Assembly: GCF_001579845.1 (NCBI RefSeq)
Contig: NZ_CP007440.1
Location: 434,001 to 498,000, forward strand
From: Rhodoplanes sp. Z2-YC6860
GTDB lineage: Bacteria; Pseudomonadota; Alphaproteobacteria; Rhizobiales; Xanthobacteraceae
Direction: 5' to 3'
DNA: 64,000 nt
Positions 28,031-37,079 of the stretch are shown piece by piece; positions within the stretch are counted from its first letter, which is position 1, and each line of letters starts with the position of its first letter. The notes below the pieces were generated by a model. The model had not been told where the DNA came from. It saw only the letters and a program-made list of their open reading frames with translations, and made no database searches. The position numbers were made by a program, and so were the translations under genes.

Positions 28031-28047
28031 TTTAGAATTTTTCTCAC
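28031..28047 (-). promoter_or_regulatory. Irr-box-like site upstream of the soe operon
   Basis: The plus strand reads TTTAGAA TTT TTCTCAC, matching 12 of 14 half-site positions of TTTAGAA-N3-TTCTAAA. It lies between the tRNA-Ala gene and soeA, 59 bases before the soeA ATG. Local AT content is high, which is compatible with a promoter. Confidence 0.5.
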
Positions 28048-28190
28048 GTCACACTGCCACCACGGCCGCCGCTGGACAACGGCGTTGCCGTTCGGGGCAG
28101 CAGCGAATTGACGCGGAGCTTGTTGCAACCAGAGGTGGCTCTGGGCCAGCTCAGGGGATTTGCGAGGGCAGGTTTCGGAACAATCGAGGT

Positions 28191-28266
28191 TGGTGGAGCC
28201 GGGCGGGATCGAACCGCCGACCTCCTCATTGCGAACGAGGCGCTCTCCCAGCTGAGCTACGGCCCC
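28191..28266 (-). tRNA. tRNA-Ala (anticodon CGC)
   Basis: The 76-base minus-strand sequence folds as a full cloverleaf: acceptor GGGGCCG with CGGCTCC, D-arm GCTCAGCTGGGAGAGC, anticodon stem CCTCG/TGAGG around loop TTCGCAA (anticodon CGC, reads GCG), T-arm GGCGG-TTCGATC-CCGCC, and an encoded ACCA end. GCG is a frequent alanine codon in this GC-rich genome. Confidence 0.97.
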
Positions 28267-28440
28267 AACCCCGGACGCGCGTCAAATCAGGCGTCCGGCA
28301 ACGATTGGGCGCCATTTACGGCTCGCAATGGTGAGAGTCAAGAATAGGCTGGATAGGACCACAGTCGGTGCCTGTTGGCTTGTTTGGCGGCAGCCGACCC
28401 GCTACATGTTCCACTCGCTGGACTTTTGACGGTTTTCTGG

Positions 28441-28731
28441 ATGCGCGCCCTACTCGACGTCATTTTGTTGGCCCTGAGGCTCTATCTTTATCTGGTTATC
28501 GCGCAGGCCATCCTGTCGTGGCTGGTCGCCTTCAATGTGGTCAACACGCGAAACCCGTTCGTCGCCCGGATCGGTGAGTTTCTCTATCGGATTACCGAGC
28601 CGGTGTTGCGGCCGATCCGCAACATGTTGCCCAATCTGGGTGGGATCGATCTCTCGCCGGTGGTGCTGTTCCTGATCGTCATCCTGATCCAGCAGATCAT
28701 CATCTATTACATCTACCCGTACGTGTTCTGA
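28441..28731 (+). CDS. YggT-family membrane protein
   Basis: This 96-residue integral membrane protein has two hydrophobic segments ([20 protein letters not shown] and [17 protein letters not shown]) flanking the conserved [25 protein letters not shown]. YggT proteins are implicated in osmotic shock tolerance and cell division site functions in other bacteria. The ATG at 28441 is chosen because the upstream part of the frame is not family-like. It is followed by the DUF167 gene after 4 bases, the common yggT-yggU order. Confidence 0.9.
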   Translation: MRALLDVILLALRLYLYLVIAQAILSWLVAFNVVNTRNPFVARIGEFLYRITEPVLRPIRNMLPNLGGIDLSPVVLFLIVILIQQIIIYYIYPYVF

Positions 28732-28735
28732 GCCG

Positions 28736-29059
28736 ATGGCAGCACTGCGTCCCTGGGCGGTCACGCCTGGCGGGCTTTCCGTGGTGGTGCGACTCACGCC
28801 GCGGGGCGGCCGCGACGCGATCGAGGACGTGGAACAGCGCGCCGATGGCCAGGTCGTCCTGAAAGCGCGGGTGCGCGCTGCCGCCACTGAAGGCGAAGCC
28901 AACGCGGCACTCGTCGCGCTGCTGGCGCGGACCACTGGCGTTCCGCCGTGTGATGTCGTGCTGGCGGGTGGTGCCGCAGCACGCATCAAGCGCCTCACCA
29001 TTGCCGGACACGGCCCGCTGCTTGCAGCCGCGCTGGAGAAGGCCACGCAGGGTTCCTGA
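28736..29059 (+). CDS. DUF167 (YggU) family protein
   Basis: The 107-residue product matches the YggU fold with [41 protein letters not shown] and the closing [14 protein letters not shown]. Function is not known. It is next to yggT as in many proteobacteria and is followed by folD. Confidence 0.9.
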   Translation: MAALRPWAVTPGGLSVVVRLTPRGGRDAIEDVEQRADGQVVLKARVRAAATEGEANAALVALLARTTGVPPCDVVLAGGAAARIKRLTIAGHGPLLAAALEKATQGS

Positions 29060-29141
29060 GCGGCATTTTATGGTTGTCACGGCCTGCGAAAGCGGGGCAT
29101 CCAGTGGGCCGTTGCCCAGGGCCGCCCACGACAAGGATGCC

Positions 29142-30026
29142 ATGACCGCACGCATCATCGACGGCAAAGCCATCGCTGCAGACGTTCGCCACAAGGTCGC
29201 GGGCGAGGTGAGGCGCCTCGCCACGCAGCATGGCGTGACGCCGGGGCTCGCTGTCGTGGTGGTCGGCCACAATCCGGCAAGCGAATCGTATGTCCGCAGC
29301 AAGGCCGCGGCCACGGTCGAGACCGGGATGCGATCGTTCGATCATCGCTTGCCGGAAACCGCCAGCCAGGACGAATTGCTGGCGCTGGTGAAGAAGCTCA
29401 ATGCCGATCCGACCGTGCACGGCATCCTGGTACAGCTGCCGCTGCCGAAGCAGATCGATGCGCAACTCGTGCTCGACGCCATCGAGCCGGCCAAGGACGT
29501 TGACGGCTTTCATCCGGTCAATGCCGGGCGGTTTGTCTCGGGTCTGCCGGCGCTGGCGCCGTGCACGCCGCTTGGCTGCATCATTCTGGCCAAGACCGTG
29601 CACGCATCGCTGGCAGGCCTGGAGGCGGTCGTGATCGGCCGCTCCAACATCGTCGGCAAGCCTTTGGCGCAACTGCTGCTCGTCGAAGACGCCACCGTCA
29701 CCATCACGCACTCAAAGACCCGCGATCTGCCTGCGGTGTGCCGCAGAGCCGATTTGCTGGTCGCGGCGCTCGGCCAGCCCGAGGTGGTTCGCAAAGACTG
29801 GATCAAGCCGGGCGCAACGGTGATCGATGTCGGGATCAACCGGGTGCCGGCGGCGGACGGAAAATCGAAGCTCGTTGGCGATGTGAATTTCGCCGAGGCC
29901 TCGCAGGTCGCGGGCGCGATCACGCCCGTGCCCGGCGGCGTCGGGCCGATGACCATCGCCTGCCTGATGGTGAATACGGTCCGGGCGGCGTGCGCCATTC
30001 ACGGGCTGCCCGCTCCGGCCGTTTGA
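29142..30026 (+). CDS. folD: Methylenetetrahydrofolate dehydrogenase / cyclohydrolase FolD
   Basis: FolD interconverts 5,10-methylene-, methenyl- and 10-formyl-THF. The 294-residue protein begins [12 protein letters not shown]. The catalytic Tyr50 and Lys54 ([11 protein letters not shown]) match E. coli numbering. [26 protein letters not shown] (NADP site) and [13 protein letters not shown] complete the family motifs. The frame is open upstream to 28950 but overlaps the DUF167 gene there. Confidence 0.95.
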   Translation: MTARIIDGKAIAADVRHKVAGEVRRLATQHGVTPGLAVVVVGHNPASESYVRSKAAATVETGMRSFDHRLPETASQDELLALVKKLNADPTVHGILVQLPLPKQIDAQLVLDAIEPAKDVDGFHPVNAGRFVSGLPALAPCTPLGCIILAKTVHASLAGLEAVVIGRSNIVGKPLAQLLLVEDATVTITHSKTRDLPAVCRRADLLVAALGQPEVVRKDWIKPGATVIDVGINRVPAADGKSKLVGDVNFAEASQVAGAITPVPGGVGPMTIACLMVNTVRAACAIHGLPAPAV

Positions 30027-30065
30027 ACCGGCTCGCTGTCGCATCCGACCAATCCGGGAGGTTCG

Positions 30066-30695
30066 ATGGCCGTGCGAAATATCGCGATACCCGCGCCGGT
30101 TTTGGTTACGATGCTGGCGCTTGCCGGCAACGGCATTGTGCCGTTGGCAAATGCCCAGGCCGGCACCGTCGAGCGCGTCTACACGGCGCTCGATCTGAAG
30201 AAATGCAGGCACAAGCCCGGTCGTGAGGTCGAGGACTACGGCTCTTGGCGCTGTGCGGGCTATGGCGGCATCGATGTGCATGTCACGGCCGGTGATCAGC
30301 GCAGCACCATCAGTTATGGCCCCAATGCTGCGAACGAGCGTGCTGCCGAGCAGACACTTGCGTCGTTCAACAGCGCAGGCAAAACCATCGAATGGCGGAT
30401 CGAGCGTTTGCCGAACGGCAAGACACGTCCCTTCGCCACCATCCTGCGCTGGAACACGACCACGCTCGATCAAGATTCCAACAGCGTCGCGGGCCAGGTG
30501 CTGGTCGTGACACGGTTGGGGCCCGGTGGCGTTTGCCATGTCGGCTATGTCGATGGCCGCGCCAACCCTCAGGCCAACGAGCTTGCGGTTCAAATCGCGG
30601 ATCAGTATGCGCGCACGTTCAAGTGCGGCAAGGACAAGGCTATCGAGCTCGGTGCCAAGGGCCCGGGCTTCAGCGGACCTTACGGCGAAGATTAG
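30066..30695 (+). CDS. Secreted protein of unknown function
   Basis: The 209-residue product has an N-terminal signal peptide ending near PLANAQA. The mature part has YTALDLKKCRHKPGREVEDYGSWRCAGYGG, a pattern seen in small periplasmic proteins of Rhizobiales with paired cysteines (about 47, 62, 159, 186). No enzyme motif is visible. GGGAGG at 30056-30061 is a good ribosome binding site. I do not recognise the family beyond this. Confidence 0.75.
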   Translation: MAVRNIAIPAPVLVTMLALAGNGIVPLANAQAGTVERVYTALDLKKCRHKPGREVEDYGSWRCAGYGGIDVHVTAGDQRSTISYGPNAANERAAEQTLASFNSAGKTIEWRIERLPNGKTRPFATILRWNTTTLDQDSNSVAGQVLVVTRLGPGGVCHVGYVDGRANPQANELAVQIADQYARTFKCGKDKAIELGAKGPGFSGPYGED

Positions 30696-30763
30696 ATTTT
30701 TGATTTTGTCGCGTTTTCTGCGGCGAAACCAATATTCACTTCGCCGGAAAACGCTGCACAGTT

Positions 30764-30792
30764 CAAATAAAAAGCCCGGCAGAGCCGGGCTT
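30764..30792 (-). terminator. Rho-independent terminator of the GNAT gene
   Basis: A 9-bp perfect stem AAGCCCGGC / GCCGGGCTT (30772-30780 with 30784-30792) closes a 3-base loop and is followed on the minus strand by TTTATTTG. It lies 24 bases beyond the GNAT stop codon. Confidence 0.85.
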
Positions 30793-30815
30793 CGCCGCGT
30801 CGCGTTCAACTCAAT

Positions 30816-31325
30816 TCAGTTGTTCCAGGCAAACGCGACCTTTTCCAAGCTGCGCCCGCCGAAGCGCTCCGACGATCGCGCCACCGCCTTGCCGCCGAGT
30901 GCGCGATAGAACTCCACCGCGGGCTCGTTGTCGGCGAGCGCCCAGATCACCAGGCTCTTCAGCCCGCTTTGCGCGAGATCGCGGCGCGCCGAGGTGAACA
31001 GCCGGCGGCCGAAGCCCAGGCCTTGATACTCCGGACGCAAATACAGTTCGTAGATCTCGCCTTCGTAGAACAGGCTGCGCGCGCGGTTGCGGCCGTAGTT
31101 GGCGTAGCCGGCAACATTGTCGCCAAAGGCGAGAATGGAGATGCGGCTGCCTTTGCGGATCGCGCTATCCCACCACTCGGGGCCACGACGCATGATCAGC
31201 TTGTCGAGTTCGACTCCCGGGATGACACCTTGATAGGCGCAACGCCACGCCTCGTCATGGGCATCGGCCACCGAACGCGCGTCCGACGACTTGGCCCGGC
31301 GAATCTCTATGAGGACTGTGCTCAT
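30816..31325 (-). CDS. GNAT-family N-acetyltransferase
   Basis: From the ATG at 31325 the protein has 169 residues with a complete GNAT fold. Motif A is YLRPEYQGLGFGRRLF (acetyl-CoA binding Q-x-x-G-x-G/A), preceded by EIYELYL and followed by VIWALADNEPAVEFYRALGG. An in-frame start 36 bases upstream adds a non-conserved tail. The substrate is unknown. It is monocistronic with its own terminator. Confidence 0.87.
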   Translation of the reverse strand: MSTVLIEIRRAKSSDARSVADAHDEAWRCAYQGVIPGVELDKLIMRRGPEWWDSAIRKGSRISILAFGDNVAGYANYGRNRARSLFYEGEIYELYLRPEYQGLGFGRRLFTSARRDLAQSGLKSLVIWALADNEPAVEFYRALGGKAVARSSERFGGRSLEKVAFAWNN

Positions 31326-31478
31326 GGCTGAGATATGAGCAAGCGATTCTGTCGCCTTCAAGTCCCGTATTTAATAATCCGGAAACGATGTGGATTACTG
31401 GACGCACTGTGAATGCCGGTGGATTGTTCGTTCCGCGCAAAACGGCATGGCGTCTGGATTCGCTGTGATGTGGCTCTG

Positions 31479-32363
31479 ATGGCACGCAACGGATTGAAAT
31501 CGCTGCTTTCGTTGGTGCTAGCGCTGGCGTGCAGCGCCGCAATGGCACAGACGCCCGCGTTGATCGGTCCACAAGGACCGGAAGAGGGGGTGATTCGTCA
31601 GCAAAGCTGGCTCATTCCGGCACAAGACCGCGCGACGCTGATGCACACGACGGTGTTTCGACCGCCGGGCTCCGGTCCGTTTCCTCTTGCGGTAATCAAC
31701 CACGGCACAACGCAGAACGAACTGCGCCGAGCCGGCTACCGCTTGCCGCAATACGCGGCGTTGACCGAGTGGCTGGTGGCGCGCGGCTATGCGGTTGCGG
31801 TGCCGCAACGGCCGGGACACGGCGAGACCAGCGGGCCTTACTACGAAGCGCAGGGCGGCTGCGCCAATGCCGACTTTGCCAAGGCAGGTCTGGGCGCGGC
31901 GGCGAACATAGCGGCCACGATCGATTATCTCAGCCGGCAGGCGTTTGTGCGCAAGACCGGCACGGTCGCGTTCGGTCATTCGGCCGGCGGCTGGGGCGTG
32001 CTGGCGCTCGCCACACAGGTGCTGCGGCCGCTTTCGGGTGTTGTGGCGTTTGCGCCAGGATTGGGCGGCCGCGCCGATGATATTGCTGGAAAGAACTGCG
32101 CGCCGGATCGGTTGGTCGCCGCTGCGCGAGCTTACGGTGAGAGGGCGCGCGTGCCGTCGCTTTGGCTCTACGCCAGCAACGACAGCTATTTCTCGCCGGA
32201 GCTGTCGATGCGAATGGTCAATGCATTTCGCGGCGCTGGCGGCCGCGCCGACTATCAACTGCTGCCGGCAATCGGCAGCGACGGCCACGACTTCATCCAG
32301 TCGCCCGATGCGATGGCGCTCTGGGCGCCACCGGTCGAGAGATTTTTGAAGACGGCGCGATAG
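31479..32363 (+). CDS. Secreted alpha/beta hydrolase (dienelactone hydrolase-like)
   Basis: The 294-residue product has a signal peptide ending at SAAMAQ. The alpha/beta hydrolase core follows: oxyanion-region VINHGTTQ, nucleophile elbow GHSAGGWG with Ser168, an Asp in YASNDSYF and the final His in GSDGHDF. A periplasmic esterase or peptidase-like role is probable. It ends 3 bases before the convergent typA stop. Confidence 0.85.
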   Translation: MARNGLKSLLSLVLALACSAAMAQTPALIGPQGPEEGVIRQQSWLIPAQDRATLMHTTVFRPPGSGPFPLAVINHGTTQNELRRAGYRLPQYAALTEWLVARGYAVAVPQRPGHGETSGPYYEAQGGCANADFAKAGLGAAANIAATIDYLSRQAFVRKTGTVAFGHSAGGWGVLALATQVLRPLSGVVAFAPGLGGRADDIAGKNCAPDRLVAAARAYGERARVPSLWLYASNDSYFSPELSMRMVNAFRGAGGRADYQLLPAIGSDGHDFIQSPDAMALWAPPVERFLKTAR

Positions 32364-32366
32364 CCG

Positions 32367-34193
32367 TCAGACCGCCACAGCTTCCTTGGCGCGGTCGGCG
32401 CGCTTGCGGTCGTTGGGGTCGAGCAGCTGCTTGCGCAGCCGGATCGACTTCGGCGTGACCTCGACCAGCTCGTCGTCCTGGATATAGGCCAGCGCCTTTT
32501 CCAGCGACATGCGGATCGGCGGCGTCAGCCGCACCGCCTCGTCCTTCGACGTCGTGCGGATGTTGGTGAGCTGCTTGCCCTTGAGCACGTTGATCTCGAG
32601 ATCGTTGTCGCGGGTGTGCTCGCCGACGATCATGCCGCGATAGACCTTCCAGCCCGGCTCGATCATCATCGGGCCGCGGTCTTCGAGCTTCCACATCGCA
32701 TAGGCGACGGCCTCGCCCTGCTCATTGGAAATAAGCACGCCGTTGCGGCGGCCAGGGATATCGCCCTTGTAGGGCGCGTAGGCATGGAACAGGCGGTTCA
32801 TGATGGCGGTGCCGCGGGTGTCGGTCAGCAGTTCGCCCTGATAGCCGATCAAACCACGGGTGGGTGCGTAGAACACCAGCCGCACGCGGCCGCCGCCCGA
32901 CGGCTTCAGCTCGATCATGTCGGCTTTGCGCTCCGACATCTTCTGCACGACGACGCCCGAATGAATCTCGTCGACGTCGATCACGACCTCTTCGATCGGC
33001 TCTTCCATTTCGCCTTTTTCGTTGCGGCGGATGAGCACCTTGGGCCGCGACACCGAGAGCTCGTAGCCCTCGCGGCGCATGGTCTCGATCAGGATGCCGA
33101 GCTGCAACTCGCCGCGGCCGGCGACTTCCATCGAATCGCGCTCGTCGGATTCCTTTACGCGCAGCGCCACGTTGCCCTCGGCCTCGCGCAGCAGACGGTC
33201 GCGGATCATGCGGCCGGTGACCTTGCTGCCCTCGGTGCCGGCGAGCGGCGAGTCGTTGACGCGGAACATCATGGCGAGCGTCGGCGGGTCGATCGGCTGC
33301 GCCTTCAAAGGCTGCTCGACTTCGGGATCGCAGATCGTATTTGCGACAGTTGCCTCCGGCAGGCCCGCGATGGCGACAATGTCGCCGGCCTCGGCCTCGT
33401 CGACCGGCACGCGCTCGAGGCCGCGGAACGCCAGCACCTTGGTGACCCGGCCGCTCTCGATCAGCTTGCCGGTGTGGTCCAGCACTTTCACGGCCTGGTT
33501 CGGCTTCACGGTGCCGGATGTGATGCGCCCCGTGATCAGCCGACCGAGATACGGATTGGCCTCCATGATGGTGCCGAGCAGCCGGAACGGTCCGTTCTCG
33601 ATCTTCGGCGCGCCCACGTGGCGGAGCACCAGCTCGAACAGCGGCGTCATCCCCTGGTCTTTCGGACCTTCCAGCGCCGGCGCCATCCAGCCCTCTTTCG
33701 CCGACCCATAGAGGATCGGGAAGTCGAGCTGCTCGTCGGTGGCATCGAGCGCCGCGAACAGATCGAACACCTCGTTGATCACCTCGGTGGGACGAGCGTC
33801 GGGGCGGTCGACCTTGTTGATCACCACGATGGGCTTGAGCCCCATCTTCAGCGCCTTGGACACCACGAATTTGGTCTGCGGCAGCGGGCCCTCGGCGGCG
33901 TCGACCAGCACCAGCGCGCCGTCCACCATGTTGAGGATGCGCTCGACTTCGCCGCCGAAGTCGGCGTGGCCCGGCGTGTCGACGATGTTGATGCGGGTGT
34001 CATGCCAAAGGATGGACGTCGCCTTGGCCAGAATGGTGATGCCGCGCTCTTTCTCCAAATCGTTGGAGTCCATGGCGCGCTCGGCGACCTTCTGGTTCTC
34101 GCGGAATGAGCCGGATTGCTGCAGGAGCCGGTCGACCAGGGTGGTCTTGCCGTGGTCGACGTGGGCAATGATGGCGACGTTGCGAAGGTCCAT
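32367..34193 (-). CDS. typA: Ribosome-associated GTPase TypA/BipA
   Basis: TypA is a translational GTPase of the EF-G class that helps ribosome assembly at low temperature or under stress. From the ATG at 34193 it has 608 residues beginning MDLRNVAIIAHVDHGKTTLV. The G motifs are HVDHGKTT (G1), RGITI (G2), DTPGHADFGGEVER (G3) and NKVDRPDARP (G4). The C-terminal TypA-specific domain has YAPTRGLIGYQGELLTDTRGTA. The earlier in-frame start at 34310 is not conserved. Confidence 0.96.
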   Translation of the reverse strand: MDLRNVAIIAHVDHGKTTLVDRLLQQSGSFRENQKVAERAMDSNDLEKERGITILAKATSILWHDTRINIVDTPGHADFGGEVERILNMVDGALVLVDAAEGPLPQTKFVVSKALKMGLKPIVVINKVDRPDARPTEVINEVFDLFAALDATDEQLDFPILYGSAKEGWMAPALEGPKDQGMTPLFELVLRHVGAPKIENGPFRLLGTIMEANPYLGRLITGRITSGTVKPNQAVKVLDHTGKLIESGRVTKVLAFRGLERVPVDEAEAGDIVAIAGLPEATVANTICDPEVEQPLKAQPIDPPTLAMMFRVNDSPLAGTEGSKVTGRMIRDRLLREAEGNVALRVKESDERDSMEVAGRGELQLGILIETMRREGYELSVSRPKVLIRRNEKGEMEEPIEEVVIDVDEIHSGVVVQKMSERKADMIELKPSGGGRVRLVFYAPTRGLIGYQGELLTDTRGTAIMNRLFHAYAPYKGDIPGRRNGVLISNEQGEAVAYAMWKLEDRGPMMIEPGWKVYRGMIVGEHTRDNDLEINVLKGKQLTNIRTTSKDEAVRLTPPIRMSLEKALAYIQDDELVEVTPKSIRLRKQLLDPNDRKRADRAKEAVAV

Positions 34194-34399
34194 GGGGGCC
34201 GTTTCTATGGGTGTCCAAAAGCCATCGCGGGCCCAAATGGCCCGCGCAAGGGTAGCGCCGAATCCAGTGCTTATTGCGGCGCAATATAGCCACGATCGGC
34301 CCCGAAGCAATGGCGATTCGGGTCCGAAAGGGCGGCGCGGCCGGCGTGGTTACCGCCCTGAATTCCTGTCTCAGAGGGGCAATAGCGCCGTTCCGTCGT

Positions 34400-34642
34400 C
34401 TAGTTAGCGGCTTTGACGAGAAGCGCAATGCCGCCGGCCGAGATTGCAAAGCAGATCAGCCAGAGTGCGCCCAAGGGACCGGCCGATCCGCTGCCCATGG
34501 CGCTCATGAAGAACAGCGAGCACACGCCCGGCAGCAGCAGGATGATCCCAACGATCACCATCACAATGGTCGTCACCACGTCCCGTCGTCGTCGCGGGGG
34601 TGCCTGGTCTGTGGGTTCAGATGGCCGTTGATCGTTGGTCAT
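34400..34642 (-). CDS. Small two-helix membrane protein
   Basis: The 80-residue frame from the ATG at 34642 starts MTNDQRPSEPTDQAP, then has a basic run PPRRRRD and two hydrophobic helices (VVTTIVMVIVGIILLLPGVC and LGALWLICFAISAGGIALLV). The positive run before helix 1 suggests N-in topology. It is a paralogue of the decayed gene at 34710-34891 and lies behind it in the radical SAM operon. I do not recognise the family. Confidence 0.6.
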   Translation of the reverse strand: MTNDQRPSEPTDQAPPRRRRDVVTTIVMVIVGIILLLPGVCSLFFMSAMGSGSAGPLGALWLICFAISAGGIALLVKAAN

Positions 34643-34709
34643 AAGCGGGTCCTTCGATGGGAGTGAGTTCCGCTTCCATTTTTTTCGGAGCAAGCCGTGC
34701 AACGGGTGC

Positions 34710-34891
34710 CTACCGGAACGCTTTCACAACCAAACCGACGCCCGAGGCCGAGATCGCAAGACAGACGCCCCACAGCCCGATCCAAAAGATGGCGTCGGCC
34801 TTACTACCGAGACTCCCAGAAGCCACGGTGATGAAATACAGCGCGCACCCGCCGGGTCTGTCGGTCCGGATGGTCCTCGATCGTCGGTCAT
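34710..34891 (-). pseudogene. Decayed copy of the small two-helix membrane protein
   Basis: The ATG at 34891 overlaps the radical SAM stop codon (ATGA). The start MTDDRGPSGPTDPAG parallels MTNDQRPSEPTDQAP of the intact paralogue downstream. After that the similarity jumps to another frame, where PGGCALYF and GLWGVCLAISASGVGLVVKAF parallel PGVCSLFF and ALWLICFAISAGGIALLVKAA. The basic run and helix 1 are missing. A deletion not divisible by three explains the pattern. Confidence 0.7.
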
Positions 34892-36324
34892 GAGAATGGC
34901 CCCCCGCGGGCATCGGCCCTGGTCGCCTTCAATCGCTTTCTGATCTGATCGATCTGTCCGTTGCGATAGAACAGGTTGTAGGTGTCGAATGGGATGATCT
35001 GCCCGTTCGGCGTGACGAAATGAATGCACGAGCGCTTCACGCCGCCGACGCAGAAATTGAAGCGGTCCATGAACTGCACGATAGCGACGCGAAACACGTT
35101 CTCATAGGTGATGCCTTCCGGCACCACGGCCTTGGGCAGGCAGCACAGGAACTCGGCCACGCGCTCCGCCGCGTTGTTGGCGCCGGATGACAGCGAGAAC
35201 AACTCGATGAACTTGTCCTTCAGCACGGGTTGCTTCTCGAAGCTGATGGTGTTCGGCGTGATCGCGACGAACTCCTCGCGCGGGATGAGCGAGGTGACCG
35301 GCATCACGCTGCGGCCGTTGCGCAGCCCATAGCCGATCGAAATCGATTCGGCATTGCACGGCAGCGGCACCATATCGTCGGCGCCGAACACGCCGGAATC
35401 CTCGATCACGCGCCGCCGGATGTCCGACAGAACGATGCGCTGAGATTTGTCGAAATTCTCGTTGCGGCCGGCGTCTTGCACCGGCTGGAACGTGATGCCG
35501 CGCACGCAGCGCCATTCGAGTGCATGGCGCACGATGTCGCCGATCTCGTCGTCGTTGACGCCGCGCTTCACGGTGACGACCAGTGTGGTCGAGATGTTGT
35601 GACGTTCGAGATTCTTCAGCGCCTCGCGGCGAACCCGGCGCAGATCGGCGCCGCGCAACTCCATCAGAGCGTCGCGGCGCAGCGAATCGAACTGCAGGTA
35701 GATCTCGAAGCCGCGCTTCTGCTCGGCGAGCCGGGCGACGAAGTCGGGTTCGCGCGCAATCCGCAGACCGTTGGTGTTGACCATGACGTGACGCACTGGC
35801 CGCGCCCGCACCGCATCGAGAATCGCGAAGAAATCCGGATGCAGCGTCGGCTCGCCGCCTGAAATCTGAATGAGGTCGGGCTCGGCCTCGCTCGCCACCA
35901 GCGTGTCGACCATGCGCTCAATGGTCGCGAGCGGCAGGTGCTTGCTGCGCTCGGGCGATGATTCGGCAAAACACACCGGGCAGGTCAGGTTGCAGTGCTC
36001 GTTGATCTCGATCAGCGCCAAACACGAGTGCTGCTCATGGTCGGGGCAAAGCCCGCAATCATAGGGGCAGCCGAACTCGGTGTGGCTTTGCAGCGCGAGC
36101 GGCCGGTCGCCGGGCTTGATGTAGTCCCTGCAGAGCTTCCAATAGGCCGCGTCGGTCGAGATCAGAGTTGACTGCACGCCGTGCTGCTCACAGCGCTTCT
36201 CGTACCATACCTCGTTGTCCTTGATCTGAATCTTGGCTGGCACCAGCGAAAGACAGGTCTCGCACAGCGAGGTGGTCTGGCCCCAGAACACGTAAGGCCG
36301 TGATCTACGCAAAGGCGCGGTCAT
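34888..36324 (-). CDS. Radical SAM protein resembling tetraether lipid synthase (Tes/MJ0619 group)
   Basis: The 478-residue protein has several cysteine groups before and at the radical SAM site: Cys21/Cys24/Cys45 (rubredoxin-like), Cys86/Cys90/Cys93 and Cys101 (GCPYDCGLCPDHEQHSC), and the SAM cluster Cys111-x3-Cys115-x2-Cys118 (CNLTCPVC). QISGGEPTLHPDF is the SAM-binding GGE motif. A further Cys pair is near the C-terminus (FNFCVGGVKRSCIHF). This layout is that of the archaeal Tes family, which joins lipid tails by C-C bonds. The start overlaps the Lgt-like gene, and a small membrane protein gene overlaps the stop. A lipid substrate is an inference. Confidence 0.8.
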   Translation of the reverse strand: MTAPLRRSRPYVFWGQTTSLCETCLSLVPAKIQIKDNEVWYEKRCEQHGVQSTLISTDAAYWKLCRDYIKPGDRPLALQSHTEFGCPYDCGLCPDHEQHSCLALIEINEHCNLTCPVCFAESSPERSKHLPLATIERMVDTLVASEAEPDLIQISGGEPTLHPDFFAILDAVRARPVRHVMVNTNGLRIAREPDFVARLAEQKRGFEIYLQFDSLRRDALMELRGADLRRVRREALKNLERHNISTTLVVTVKRGVNDDEIGDIVRHALEWRCVRGITFQPVQDAGRNENFDKSQRIVLSDIRRRVIEDSGVFGADDMVPLPCNAESISIGYGLRNGRSVMPVTSLIPREEFVAITPNTISFEKQPVLKDKFIELFSLSSGANNAAERVAEFLCCLPKAVVPEGITYENVFRVAIVQFMDRFNFCVGGVKRSCIHFVTPNGQIIPFDTYNLFYRNGQIDQIRKRLKATRADARGGPFS

Positions 36325-37027
36325 GGACAGCTCCCCGATCGGGCGCAGTGGCGATCATGACGATCGCATAGATGGCAAGCAGCGCGGACAGGATGTGAAA
36401 CAGCGTCAGCGGACCGATCACGCCGCCATAAGGCTTGACGAATTCCCACAGAAAGCGCTGCACGCCGTAGTATCCGACAGCGAGGTAGAATCCGTTTTCG
36501 ATGACGAAACGATTGCCGCGGCGCAGGCACGCGACATAGGCAGCGGCAAACAGCAGCATGGCGGCGCTCTCGTAGAGCTGCACCGGATGGCGCGGGATAC
36601 CGTCCCCGAAATCGTGGCCCCAAGGCAGCGCGGTCGGCATGCCATAGGTGAAATCGTCGAGGCCCGCGAGGTAGCAGCCGATGCGGCCGACCGCGACGCC
36701 GGCCGCAAGGGGCAAAGCGAAGCGCGCGCCGGTGCGTTCGCGGATGCCGGCGATCTTCTTGTAAAGCTCGATGGCGATGATGCCGCCAGCGATACCGCCT
36801 TCGACCGATCGCGCGATACCGGTTTGGTTGGAGAGCCAGAGATTCGCCGTGCCGAACAGCACGGCGCCGATGCCTGCGCCAAACAGCAGCGCTGCAATGT
36901 AGTTCAGGCTGCGCGTCGTTGACGTGGGAAATTGCACGCCAGTGAGCCGCTTGAGCCAAAGCAGCGAAAGCCCGGCTGCGATCCAGGCGACAACGTCGAA
37001 AGTGAAATGAACGAGCGTGCCATCCAT
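36305..37027 (-). CDS. Lgt-like (prolipoprotein diacylglyceryl transferase family) membrane protein
   Basis: This 240-residue polytopic protein keeps two Lgt landmarks: GRIGCYLAGLDD at 114-125 (canonical GRxGNFxNxE) and RHPVQLYES at 146-154. The HGGLIGG motif of Lgt reads VEGGIAGG at 75-82, so its histidine is replaced by glutamate, and the asparagines of the GRxGNF motif are lost. It is therefore a diverged member, unlikely to be the housekeeping Lgt. It overlaps the radical SAM gene by 20 bases. A role in handling a diacylglycerol or phospholipid for that enzyme is possible. Confidence 0.75.
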   Translation of the reverse strand: MDGTLVHFTFDVVAWIAAGLSLLWLKRLTGVQFPTSTTRSLNYIAALLFGAGIGAVLFGTANLWLSNQTGIARSVEGGIAGGIIAIELYKKIAGIRERTGARFALPLAAGVAVGRIGCYLAGLDDFTYGMPTALPWGHDFGDGIPRHPVQLYESAAMLLFAAAYVACLRRGNRFVIENGFYLAVGYYGVQRFLWEFVKPYGGVIGPLTLFHILSALLAIYAIVMIATAPDRGAVHDRAFA

Positions 37028-37079
37028 CGGTCAGCCGAGACGGCAGCCTAGGGCGGCAAATTTTCGTGTGCAACCACGG

